Shown here: positions 1-8,411 of the stretch, in pieces
Layout: each line of letters begins with the position of its first letter
Numbering within the stretch: the first letter of the stretch is position 1
From: an uncultured Prevotellaceae bacterium
GTDB lineage: Bacteria > Bacteroidota > Bacteroidia > Bacteroidales > Bacteroidaceae
Assembly (NCBI GenBank): GCA_946539475.1
Contig: CAMNHM010000078.1
Coordinates: forward strand, 1-12,302
DNA length: 12,302 nt
Direction: 5' to 3'
Notes under the pieces: model-generated
The model's database searches: none
What the model saw: only the letters and a program-made list of their open reading frames with translations
What the model was told of the DNA's origin: nothing
Made by a program: the position numbers and the translations under genes

Positions 1-2349
1 CAGGCCGACCGCTTCCAGAACATGGTCATCCGCGGCTTCCACACCGAGCTCGAGGCTGTCTATGAGGAGTATAACATCGGCATCGCACAGGACTCACGCA
101 AGCTCTGGGAGTCGCTCGCCCGCATGCTCTTCCCCGAGCATCCCTATGGCACGCAGACCACCATCGGCACGCAGGAGCACCTGAAGAATCCGTCGATCAC
201 GAACATCAAGCGCTACTTCGACCACTGGTACCGCCCCAACAACGTCGCCATCTGCATGGCTGGCGACCTAGATCCTGAGAAGACCATCGCCATCATCGAG
301 AAATACTTCGGCGAGTGGAAGCCCGGCGACGACGTTGCACAGCCAGAATTCCCAGCCATGAAGCCCATCACGGCACCCCGCGACACCACCGTCTACGGAC
401 TCGAGGCAGAGACGCTGTGGCTCGGCTGGCGCTTCGACCGCGGCAACTCCCTGCAGGCCGACACCCTCACCGTCATCGAGAATATCCTCAACAACGGCAC
501 AGCCGGACTCCTCGACCTCGACATCAACCAACAGATGAAGATGCTCAGCTCCTTCGGCGGCGCACAGGTGCAGCGCGACTACAGCTGCTTCATCCTCGCC
601 GGCACGCCGAAGGAGGGACAGACACTCGACGAGGTGCGACAGCTGCTCCTCGACGAGCTGGAGAAACTCCGTCAGGGCAACTTCAGCGACGACCTCCTGC
701 CCTCCGTCGTCAACAATCTCAAACTGCAGTACTACAACTCCCTCGAAAGCAACCGCTCACGTGCCGACATGTTCGTCGACGCCTTTATCAACGAGGTGCC
801 CTGGAGCCAGAAGGTAGGATATCTCGACCGCATCAGCAAGATTACGAAAGAGCAAATCGTCAGCTTCGCACGCGAGCACTTCGCCGACAACTATGTTGCC
901 GTCTACAAGCGGCAGGGCGAGGATACCACGCTGAAGAAGATCGACAAGCCACAGATCACCCCCATCCCCACGAACCGCGAGCTCGTCAGCGACTTCGTCA
1001 AGCAGGTGCAGGAGACGCCCGTCGAGCCCATCCAGCCTCGCTTCGTCGACTTCAAGAAGGACCTGGCGTTCAGCAACATCGGACAGCTGCCAGCCATCTA
1101 TGTCCAGAACAACGAGAACGGCCGCTTCCAGCTCGCCTTCCGCTACGACTTCGGCGAGGAGGCTGACGTCCGCTACGCCTATGCCGCCGAGTACCTCGAC
1201 TACCTGGGCACCGACAGCCTCACCAGCGAGCAGCTCAAGCAGCAATTCTACAAGCTCGCCTGCTCCTACAACATCAGCGTAGGCGCACGCACCATCAGCG
1301 TCAGCCTCAACGGACTGAGCGAGAACATGCCTGAGGCACTACGACTGCTCGAGCACGTCCTCCAGCATGCACAGCCCGACCAGAACGCATGGATGAGCTA
1401 TGTCAGCCTCGTCGAGAAAGTGAAGGCCGATGCCAAGCTCAACCAGCAGCGCAATTTCTCGGCACTCGTCAACTACGGCCTCTACGGCACCTATAACCCC
1501 ACTCGCAACCAGCTCTCCACAGAGCAGTTGCAGCAGCAGGATCCTGCCGAGCTGCTCGCCCTGCTCCGCCAGCTGGCCAGCTACGAGCATTCCGTACTCT
1601 ACTACGGCCCCATGACACAGCAGCAGCTCGCCGAGGCCATCCAGCAGAACCACAGCGTCGCCGCCGACCTGCAGCCCGTGCCACAGGGTGAGCACTACGC
1701 CCTGCAGCCCACGCCTCAGAACGAAATACTCATCGCCCCCTACCAGGCGAAGAACATCTACATGCGCATGCTGCACAACGAGCAGCGCACCTGGCATCCC
1801 GAGGAGGCTGCCGTCCAGGCACTCTTCAACGAGTACTACGGCGGTGGCATGAACACCATTGTCTTCCAGGAGCTGCGCGAGGCACGCGGTCTGGCCTACA
1901 ACGCCTTCGCCGCCTATATGTCGCCGTCGTATAAGGAGCAGCCCGAGTACTTCTTCACCCATATCATCACCCAGAACGACAAGATGATGGACTGCATACG
2001 CCAGTTCCACCAGATCCTCGACTCCATACCGCAGAGCGAGCCGTCGTTCCAGATAGCAAAGGATGCACTCACGAAGCGCCTCGCCAGCCAGCGCACCACG
2101 AAGTTCGGGCTCATCAACGCCTGGATCACGGCCCAGGAGCGTGGCATCGACTACGACCTCAACGAGCAGATATTCAAGGCACTGCCTGCCCTGACGCTCG
2201 CCGACATCGTTGCATTCGAGCAGCAGCTCATGGCCCAGAAGCCCTACCGCTATGTCATCCTTGGCGACGAGAAGGAGCTCGACCTGATTGAGCTCAGCCA
2301 GATAGGGTCCATCCGCCGCGTCAGCACCAGTGAGATCTTCGGGTATTAA
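1..2349 (+). CDS. M16 (pitrilysin/insulinase-like) peptidase homologue, 5' truncated by the window edge
   Basis: The reading frame is open from base 1 and ends at TAA 2347-2349, giving 782 residues. The ATG at 22 is internal, because codons before it already read as family sequence (ADRF). Numbering from base 1, 'TELEAVYEEYN' at residues 15-25 matches the helix that supplies the third zinc-ligand Glu of M16 enzymes (expected E23, with E16 as the accessory Glu). The HxxEH motif should lie upstream, outside the window, so activity cannot be judged. The second, non-catalytic M16 half carries 'ELREARGLAY' (residues 624-633), the conserved Arg/Tyr substrate-binding motif. Single-chain members of this type are usually around 900-1000 residues, so roughly 150-200 are missing. 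Known members are zinc peptidases acting on peptides, often periplasmic in Bacteroidota; any signal peptide is out of view. The family call is firm; substrate and location are not known. Confidence 0.93.
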   Translation, partial: QADRFQNMVIRGFHTELEAVYEEYNIGIAQDSRKLWESLARMLFPEHPYGTQTTIGTQEHLKNPSITNIKRYFDHWYRPNNVAICMAGDLDPEKTIAIIEKYFGEWKPGDDVAQPEFPAMKPITAPRDTTVYGLEAETLWLGWRFDRGNSLQADTLTVIENILNNGTAGLLDLDINQQMKMLSSFGGAQVQRDYSCFILAGTPKEGQTLDEVRQLLLDELEKLRQGNFSDDLLPSVVNNLKLQYYNSLESNRSRADMFVDAFINEVPWSQKVGYLDRISKITKEQIVSFAREHFADNYVAVYKRQGEDTTLKKIDKPQITPIPTNRELVSDFVKQVQETPVEPIQPRFVDFKKDLAFSNIGQLPAIYVQNNENGRFQLAFRYDFGEEADVRYAYAAEYLDYLGTDSLTSEQLKQQFYKLACSYNISVGARTISVSLNGLSENMPEALRLLEHVLQHAQPDQNAWMSYVSLVEKVKADAKLNQQRNFSALVNYGLYGTYNPTRNQLSTEQLQQQDPAELLALLRQLASYEHSVLYYGPMTQQQLAEAIQQNHSVAADLQPVPQGEHYALQPTPQNEILIAPYQAKNIYMRMLHNEQRTWHPEEAAVQALFNEYYGGGMNTIVFQELREARGLAYNAFAAYMSPSYKEQPEYFFTHIITQNDKMMDCIRQFHQILDSIPQSEPSFQIAKDALTKRLASQRTTKFGLINAWITAQERGIDYDLNEQIFKALPALTLADIVAFEQQLMAQKPYRYVILGDEKELDLIELSQIGSIRRVSTSEIFGY

Positions 2350-2351
2350 TC

Positions 2352-2403
2352 GAGAGCCCGAGAGCCCGAGACCTCGAAGCCCCGAGACCCCGACCCCCCC
2401 CCC
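2352..2403. repeat. degenerate 8-nt tandem array ending in a C10 run
   Basis: The gap between the M16 stop and the SNF2 start is almost entirely octamers in register: GAGAGCCC at 2352 and 2360, then GAGACCTC (2368), GAAGCCCC (2376), GAGACCCC (2384) and GACCCCCC (2392). It ends in ten consecutive C (2394-2403), five bases before the ATG at 2409. There is no room for an ordinary Shine-Dalgarno site, and I see no promoter box here. The two genes may be co-transcribed. The C run would be prone to slippage in replication and to miscounting in sequencing. Confidence 0.8.
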
Positions 2404-2408
2404 ACCGC

Positions 2409-5400
2409 ATGGAAGAGCTCTATCAGCGATATATCCATCTTCCAGCAGAGCAGCTCCGGCTGCTCTGCTTTTTGGCCTATACCGGGCAGGCCACCACGCC
2501 GTCTGTCCTACAGGCCTGTTCGCGCTGCCTGCAACTCCAGAGACAAGAGCTGAAGAGCCTGCTCAGTGCCCTCAACCCATACTTTAAGAACACGCTCCTC
2601 GTCTACGACAACAACTACAGCCTCCTGCCCAGCCATCAGGGGCCGTTGCTCGTCTACCTCCTCTGTGAGCGCCCCAACTGGCTGCGCGACTTCGACCGCG
2701 ACTATGCCAGCCTGCAGCTGCCTTTCGCAGGCGAACTGCTCCGCCAACTACGGCTGTGCATCATGGGACGCTTCGACGACCACATACCGCCCGTCGTCGA
2801 CAACAACATCGTCCAGGCACTCACACCCCTCGCCTGCAACAAGGCATTCCTGCCCTACCTACGAAGGATCGTGCCCGGCATAGCCATCGACTTAATTTTC
2901 GCCTCCGCCACATATCAGGTCGACAACGACATCCCCGATGCCGACCGTGTGCTCAACACCCTGGCCGAGGGGCTGTACCCACGTCTGGCACCTGTCGAGC
3001 GTAGCGAGCTCCGCGGTCTCCTGGCCCTCACCGCTTTCTACCAGCGTGGCGAGTACGATGCCGAGGCTGCCGCCGGCGATACCGTCCATGCCCATATTCT
3101 TTATGCCGCCCACGCACTCTACAGAGCCCACTACGAGACGGCGTTCAAGCAGCTCGCCCTCGCCCTCCGCGATGTGAACCGCGAGGCTGACCCGCAGCAC
3201 AAAGGCTTCTTCAGCTCACCCTTCCACAATATCCTGCTCGTCCTCGCCTACCACCTCCACACGCCCGACCAACACAAGAAGTTGAAGGCACTTATGAATA
3301 AGGAGGCGTTCGTCACGAGCAAGACCAGCTTCACGCCTGCCGCTCTCGCCGCCTATCTTACGGATGGCGAGGTGCCCACGGCAAAGCGCCTGCAAGCTAT
3401 CGCCGCCAGTCGCGACCTGCCACATCCCACAAGCAAGTACGTCACGCTGCTCGCCGCCCGCTTCTTCGGCATCGACATCCCAATGCCGCCGGCGCTGCCG
3501 CCCGTGCCACGCTTGGCGTTCCTGCGCCACGAGCTGTCACGATGGCTACCGCTGCCTGACGACGAGCGTCAACAGCTCACCGCTGCCTTCGCCGGCGAGT
3601 CCCTCCTCAGCCGCATCCGCTTCAAACAACCCTGGGAGCTGCTCCTGGAAGAGCTCACGCCGAAAGAAGCTGGCGGGTCGACTGCTGAGGGCGACCAGCC
3701 AACGGTACGTGTCGCCTACGTCGTCAACTACGACCGTGTGGAGGTGCGTGAGCAGCACCTGCTGAAGTCAGGACTCTGGGGCGCCGGCAAGCGGATGACG
3801 CTCGACGCCTTCCGTCGTGGCACAGAGTTCATGAACGATGCCGACCGCAAGATTGCCAATGCCATCCGCAACTGGTACAGCTACGACGTCGACATAGCCG
3901 TCGTACTACCCCACCTCGTAGGCTCCGACCGTGTCTATACTGGTTCATACGCACCCCTCGAGCCGGTAACGATAGAGGAAGAAAAGCCCTACCTCATCAT
4001 ACAGCGCACGAAGCAGGGCTTCACCCTGAAGTCGAACCTCAGTAATGTCAATTTCGACCGCAGCGTCATCTACCGCAAGGACAACGCCCACCACTACACC
4101 CTCTTCACCCTCACCGACCAGCAGCGCCTCTACTACGGCAAGCTCCTCCAGATAGGCACCTTCCCGCTGGAGGCAGAGCCACTGCTGCGACAGTTTCTGC
4201 CCAAAGTGAGCGGTGTCGTCGAGGTGCACAGCGACCTCGTCGAGGGCGGGTCCACGCTCCAGCAGCGTAACGGCTCGCCCGTGCTCTGCCTGCAGGTATC
4301 GCCGACGTCAGGCGCCCGCAACTTCTTCACCGTCTACTGCATGGCGCGGCCGCTGCCTGATGGCATCACCCTCTTCGACCCTGCAATGGGTCTGAACCCC
4401 TGCGTGGCAGAGGCTGACGGCACACGCTATCAGGTCACCCGTGACATGCGCGGCGAGCGTGAGAATCTCACCCTCCTACGGACATTTCTCGACGACAATG
4501 CCCTCGCCGACGATGTCAACACCCTCGACGAGCCCTTCGCCGACCGCCGCCCCGTCATCCTCTCTGCCGAGGGACTCCTGCAAATGATGCTCTTCGTACA
4601 GCAGCAGCCCGACCACTTCGTCATCGAATGGCCAGAAGGTGGTGCTCTGAAGCTGAAGACTGCCGACACCAGCTCGTGGAACATCTCGCTGAAGTCGGGC
4701 AACGGATGGTTTGAGGTCGAGGGCGACGTGCCCATCGACGACGACACCATCCTCACCGCTTCGCAGCTGCTGCAGCTCGTCGGCGAGAGTCGCCAAAAGG
4801 GCTTCATACGCCTCGCCGACGGCGAGTTCCTCGCCATTACCGAACGGCTGCGCAAACAGCTGTCGCGCATCGAGAGCCTCGCCACCAACAGCCGTGGCCA
4901 CATGCAGATCTCGGAACTGCACGCCACGCTCCTCGGCAGCGCCCTCAACGGCGAGATCGACATCCGCCACGACGACAGCATCGAGCGTCTCCAGAAGCGC
5001 ATCGAGCAGAGCATGCAACAGTCGCCCGCCACGCCGCCGACACTGCGCGCAGAGCTTCGCGACTACCAGGCCGACGGCTACAAGTGGATGTATCGCATGA
5101 CGAGCTGGGGCGCTGGTGTGTGCCTGGCCGACGACATGGGCTTGGGCAAGACCGTCCAGACCATCGCCTACCTCCTGCGCACCAGCGACGGCGGACCTGC
5201 CCTTGTCGCCGCCCCTGCCTCCGTCGTCCTCAACTGGCGGCGTGAGCTCGAGCGCTTCGCCCCGTCGCTCAATGTCGTGGTACTCAACAGCGCTGCCGAC
5301 CGCCAACGGGCCATCGCCGATGCCGCCGCCGGCGACGTCGTCCTCTCTACCTATGGCCTCTTCGTCACAGAGGGCGAGCACCTCTCAGGGAAGCAGTGGA

Positions 5401-6500
5401 ACACCGTCTGTCTCGACGAGGCACACGTCATCAAGAACCGCGAGACGAAGACGTCGCAGGCTGCCATGCAGCTCCGTGCTGCCCATCGCATCATCCTCAC
5501 CGGCACACCCGTACAAAACAATCTTGGCGAGCTGTGGAACCTCTTCCAGTTCATCAATCCCGGGCTGCTGGGCAGCTACGACCATTTCTGCCAGAAGTAC
5601 ATCATCCCCATCGAGCAGCAGGACAAGACGTCGGAGAGCAGCCATCGTCAGGAGCGCTCCCGCCAGCTCAAGCGCATCGTCCAGCCCTTCATCCTCCGTC
5701 GCACGAAGCAGGAAGTCGTCGAGGAGCTGCCTCCAAAGACTGAGGTCACCATGCCCGTCGAGCTGACGGCCGAGGAGATGGCCGTCTACGAGGTCATCCG
5801 CCGTCGTGCCAAGGAGCTTCTCGAGGAGGAGGCCGCGTCAGGCAGCCCCAGCATCAACACGCTCGCCGAGATCACCCGCCTGCGCCAGGCAGCATGTGCG
5901 CCACAGCTGGCTGAGAAAGGATGGAAGGGGGGCGAGAGTTCGAAGATCACCCTTCTCCTCCAGCTCATCGACGAGATTGTCACTGGCGGCAATAGTGTCC
6001 TCGTCTTCTCACAGTTCACGTCTTTCCTCGCTCTAGTGCGTAAGGCGCTGGATGCCAGGAGCCAGACGACGGATCACTCCACCAATCCAGAAAGTCCATC
6101 TGCAGCAGGTGCAGGCATAGGCTATGCCTACCTCGACGGTAGTGTCCCCATGCATCAACGCGACCAGCTCGTGCAAGACTTCCAGCGGGGCCGCTACCAG
6201 GTGTTCCTCGTCAGTCTGAAGGCTGGCGGACTGGGACTCAACCTCACCGCTGCCAACTACGTCGTACACCTCGACCCCTGGTGGAACCCAGCCATTGAGC
6301 AGCAGGCCACCGACCGTGCCTACCGCATCGGCCAGCGGCAGAACGTCACCGTCTATCATCTCATCTCGCAGCACACCATCGAGGAGAAAATCGTACGCCT
6401 ACACGAGACGAAGCGCAACCTCGCAGACGCCATGCTACAGGGCACCAGCCAGAGTCACAAGCTCTCGGCACAGGACCTCCTCGACATGCTCAACGACTGA
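2409..6500 (+). CDS. SNF2/Rad54-type ATP-dependent DNA translocase (helicase superfamily 2)
   Basis: This 1363-residue protein has a complete C-terminal Snf2 motor. In order: a Q-like entry 'LRDYQADGYKW' (from residue 883), Walker A 'DDMGLGKT' (908-915), the Walker B box DEAH (1003-1006), motif III 'LTGTPVQNN', the RecA2 segment 'LVFSQFTSF', motif V 'AGGLGLNLTAANYV', and motif VI 'QATDRAYRIGQ' (1299-1309). Such proteins move along duplex DNA using ATP and remodel DNA-protein complexes; most do not unwind strands. Residues 1-880 have no domain I can name confidently. 'LPHLVGSDRVYTGSY' resembles the segment that often precedes the motor in bacterial SNF2 proteins. I see no SWIM-type zinc finger. 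A Ser/Thr/Gly/Ala-rich insertion interrupts RecA2 at about 1217-1236. The ATG at 2409 is the first in-frame start and follows the repeat-filled gap. No nuclease, methylase or defence partner lies next to it, so a housekeeping or repair role is more likely than phage defence, but the physiological role is unknown. Confidence 0.95.
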   Translation: MEELYQRYIHLPAEQLRLLCFLAYTGQATTPSVLQACSRCLQLQRQELKSLLSALNPYFKNTLLVYDNNYSLLPSHQGPLLVYLLCERPNWLRDFDRDYASLQLPFAGELLRQLRLCIMGRFDDHIPPVVDNNIVQALTPLACNKAFLPYLRRIVPGIAIDLIFASATYQVDNDIPDADRVLNTLAEGLYPRLAPVERSELRGLLALTAFYQRGEYDAEAAAGDTVHAHILYAAHALYRAHYETAFKQLALALRDVNREADPQHKGFFSSPFHNILLVLAYHLHTPDQHKKLKALMNKEAFVTSKTSFTPAALAAYLTDGEVPTAKRLQAIAASRDLPHPTSKYVTLLAARFFGIDIPMPPALPPVPRLAFLRHELSRWLPLPDDERQQLTAAFAGESLLSRIRFKQPWELLLEELTPKEAGGSTAEGDQPTVRVAYVVNYDRVEVREQHLLKSGLWGAGKRMTLDAFRRGTEFMNDADRKIANAIRNWYSYDVDIAVVLPHLVGSDRVYTGSYAPLEPVTIEEEKPYLIIQRTKQGFTLKSNLSNVNFDRSVIYRKDNAHHYTLFTLTDQQRLYYGKLLQIGTFPLEAEPLLRQFLPKVSGVVEVHSDLVEGGSTLQQRNGSPVLCLQVSPTSGARNFFTVYCMARPLPDGITLFDPAMGLNPCVAEADGTRYQVTRDMRGERENLTLLRTFLDDNALADDVNTLDEPFADRRPVILSAEGLLQMMLFVQQQPDHFVIEWPEGGALKLKTADTSSWNISLKSGNGWFEVEGDVPIDDDTILTASQLLQLVGESRQKGFIRLADGEFLAITERLRKQLSRIESLATNSRGHMQISELHATLLGSALNGEIDIRHDDSIERLQKRIEQSMQQSPATPPTLRAELRDYQADGYKWMYRMTSWGAGVCLADDMGLGKTVQTIAYLLRTSDGGPALVAAPASVVLNWRRELERFAPSLNVVVLNSAADRQRAIADAAAGDVVLSTYGLFVTEGEHLSGKQWNTVCLDEAHVIKNRETKTSQAAMQLRAAHRIILTGTPVQNNLGELWNLFQFINPGLLGSYDHFCQKYIIPIEQQDKTSESSHRQERSRQLKRIVQPFILRRTKQEVVEELPPKTEVTMPVELTAEEMAVYEVIRRRAKELLEEEAASGSPSINTLAEITRLRQAACAPQLAEKGWKGGESSKITLLLQLIDEIVTGGNSVLVFSQFTSFLALVRKALDARSQTTDHSTNPESPSAAGAGIGYAYLDGSVPMHQRDQLVQDFQRGRYQVFLVSLKAGGLGLNLTAANYVVHLDPWWNPAIEQQATDRAYRIGQRQNVTVYHLISQHTIEEKIVRLHETKRNLADAMLQGTSQSHKLSAQDLLDMLND

Positions 6501-6518
6501 CCGCCCACTCCCGAAACA

Positions 6519-6544
6519 GGCGACCGCCGCCGCAGGCCGTCGCC
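6519..6544 (+). terminator. possible weak hairpin terminator after the SNF2 gene
   Basis: GGCGAC (6519-6524) and GTCGCC (6539-6544) are perfect inverted 6-mers around a 14-nt GC-rich loop, 18 bases after the SNF2 stop codon. The following sequence is only moderately T-containing (CTTTAACTCCCTTTAAC), so a classical U-tract is absent. The position suits a terminator, but the short stem could be chance in GC-rich DNA. Confidence 0.35.
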
Positions 6545-6601
6545 CTTTAACTCCCTTTAACTTCACCTTAACTCCCTTTAACCTGCCCCAAACCTATTAA
6601 C
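6545..6601 (+). repeat. helically spaced TTAAC motifs upstream of the fumarase promoter
   Basis: CTTTAAC or CCTTAAC occurs at 6545, 6555, 6566 and 6576, and a further TTAAC at 6597-6601. The TTAAC cores start at 6547, 6557, 6568, 6578 and 6597, spaced 10, 11, 10 and 19 bases. All therefore lie on about the same face of the helix. The last one sits where the -33 element of the downstream promoter would be expected. It could be a set of protein-binding half-sites, a curved upstream region, or a tandem duplication without function. Confidence 0.6.
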
Positions 6602-6615
6602 TCCCCATTTTTTTG

Positions 6616-6623
6616 TACTTTTG
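6616..6623 (+). promoter_or_regulatory. Bacteroidota-type -7 promoter box for the fumarase gene
   Basis: TACTTTTG matches the TAnnTTTG consensus of the primary sigma factor of Bacteroidota. It lies within a direct duplication of TTTTGTAC (6611-6618 and 6619-6626) and just after seven T. Transcription would start near 6630, leaving about a 24-base A-rich leader before the ATG at 6654. No clear TTTG stands at the -33 position; TATTAAC is there instead. Confidence 0.6.
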
Positions 6624-6653
6624 TACCCGAAAACTGAAAAACGAAACAGAAAT

Positions 6654-8300
6654 ATGGCAACTACACCCGCATTCCGCTACGCCCCAATGTTCCAGCTGGG
6701 CGAAGACACAACAGAGTATCGGCTGCTCACCACCGACGGCATCACCACTGCCGACTTCGAAGGCAAGCAAATAGTAAAGGTATCGCGAGAGGCACTCACG
6801 CTGCTCGCACAGCAGGCGTTCCACGACGTCGAGTTCATGCTGCGCCGCGAACACAACCTACAGGTGGCACAGATCCTTCAGGACCCCGATGCCTCCGACA
6901 ACGACCGCTATGTCGCCCTGCAGTTCCTGCGCAACGCCGAGGTCGCTGCAAGGGGCATACTGCCCTTCTGCCAGGACACCGGCACCGCCATCATCCACGG
7001 CGAGAAAGGCCAGTGCGTATGGACAGGCTTTGAGGACGAGGAAGCCCTCTCCCTCGGTGTCTACAACACCTATACACAGGACAACCTGCGCTACTCGCAG
7101 AACGCTCCTCTGACGATGTACGAGGAGGTCAACACCCGCTGCAACCTGCCCGCACAGATCGACATCGAGGCCACCGAGGGCGCTGAGTATCGCTTCGTCT
7201 TCGTCGCCAAGGGTGGCGGCTCTGCCAACAAGACCTACTTCTACCCCATGACGAAGGCCACCATCCAGAACGAGTCGACGCTCATCCCCTTCCTCGTCGA
7301 GAAGATGAAGAGCCTCGGCACCGCTGCCTGCCCACCCTATCACATCGCATTCGTCATCGGCGGTACCTCCGCTGAGAAGAACCTCCTCACCGTGAAGCTC
7401 GCCTCCATCAAGTACTACGACTCGCTGCCCACCACGGGCGACGAGACAGGGCGTGCCTTCCGCGACGTCGACCTCGAGCAGAAGCTCCTCGCCGAGGCAC
7501 AGAAGATTGGACTCGGAGCACAGTTCGGCGGCAAATACCTTGCCCACGACATTCGCGTCGTACGCCTGCCGCGCCACGGTGCCTCCTGCCCCATCGGCAT
7601 GGGCGTCTCATGCTCTGCCGACCGCAACATCAAGGCGAAGATCAACGCCCAGGGCGTGTGGCTCGAGAAGATGGATGCCAACCCAGCCGAGCTCATCCCC
7701 GCCGAGTATGCCGGCGCAGGCGAGGGCACCAACACCATCACCATTGACCTCAACCAGGGCATCGACGCCGTTCGCCGTGAGCTTTCGAAATATCCCGTCT
7801 CCACGCGCGTCAACCTCTGCGGAACGATCATCGTCGCCCGCGACATCGCCCACGCCAAGCTGAAGGCACGCATTGACGCCGGTGAGCCCATGCCCGAATA
7901 CTTCAAGAAGTACCCCGTACTCTATGCCGGACCTGCAAAGACGCCAAAGGGCTACCCCTGCGGATCGATGGGTCCCACCACTGCCAACCGCATGGACCCC
8001 TATGTCGACGAGTTCCAGTCGCTGGGTGCCTCACTGGTGATGATTGCCAAGGGCAACCGCTCGCAAGTCGTCACCGACGCCTGCCAGAAGTACGGCGGCT
8101 TCTACCTCGGGTCTATCGGCGGAGCCGCTGCCATCCTTTCGCAGTCGTCCATCAAGTCCATCGAGTGCGTCGAGTATCCTGAGCTGGGCATGGAGGCCAT
8201 CTGGAAGATCGACGTCCAGGACTTCCCCGCATTCATCCTCGTCGACGACAAGGGTAACGACTTCTTCAAGACCCTGAAGCCTTGGTGCCCGAAGAAGGTT

Positions 8301-8303
<3 letters not shown>
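6654..8303 (+). CDS. fumA: fumarate hydratase, class I (iron-sulfur, FumA-type)
   Basis: This 549-residue protein is the usual length of single-chain class I fumarases. It catalyses reversible hydration of fumarate to L-malate in the cytoplasm, in the TCA cycle and, in anaerobic Bacteroidota, in the reductive branch from oxaloacetate through malate to fumarate and succinate. The cluster cysteines stand out: C106 in 'FCQDTGTA', C226 in 'AACPPYH' and C320 in '[10 protein letters not shown]'. The spacings of 120 and 94 residues agree with characterised class I fumarases. The N-terminal alpha domain is followed by the beta domain ('[13 protein letters not shown]', then '[16 protein letters not shown]'). 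ATG 6654 is preferred over an in-frame TTG at 6621, because the latter lies inside the promoter box and adds residues that look unlike the family. The leader is A-rich with no Shine-Dalgarno site, as is common in this phylum. Its own promoter is visible. A symbol of fumB would be equally valid. Confidence 0.97.
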
Positions 8304-8405
<102 letters not shown>

Positions 8406-8411
8406 AAACGT

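Noticed and set aside
1339..2010. Antisense open frame of about 220 codons opposite the M16 gene
   Set aside because: Same shadow effect; the sense strand carries conserved M16 motifs and the antisense translation is Leu/Val/Gly-rich without motifs.
4476..5381. Long antisense open frame (about 300 codons) opposite the SNF2 gene
   Set aside because: It lies fully opposite strongly recognisable SNF2 motor and linker sequence. GC-rich C-ending codons leave the complement open, and the translation resembles no family.
2409..6500. SNF2 gene as part of a phage-defence system
   Set aside because: Its neighbours are a peptidase and fumarase; no nuclease, methyltransferase, PLD domain or other defence partner is present.
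6621..6653. TTG start 11 codons upstream for fumarase
   Set aside because: It overlaps the -7 promoter box and adds residues unlike class I fumarase N-termini; ATG 6654 gives the standard length and Cys spacing.
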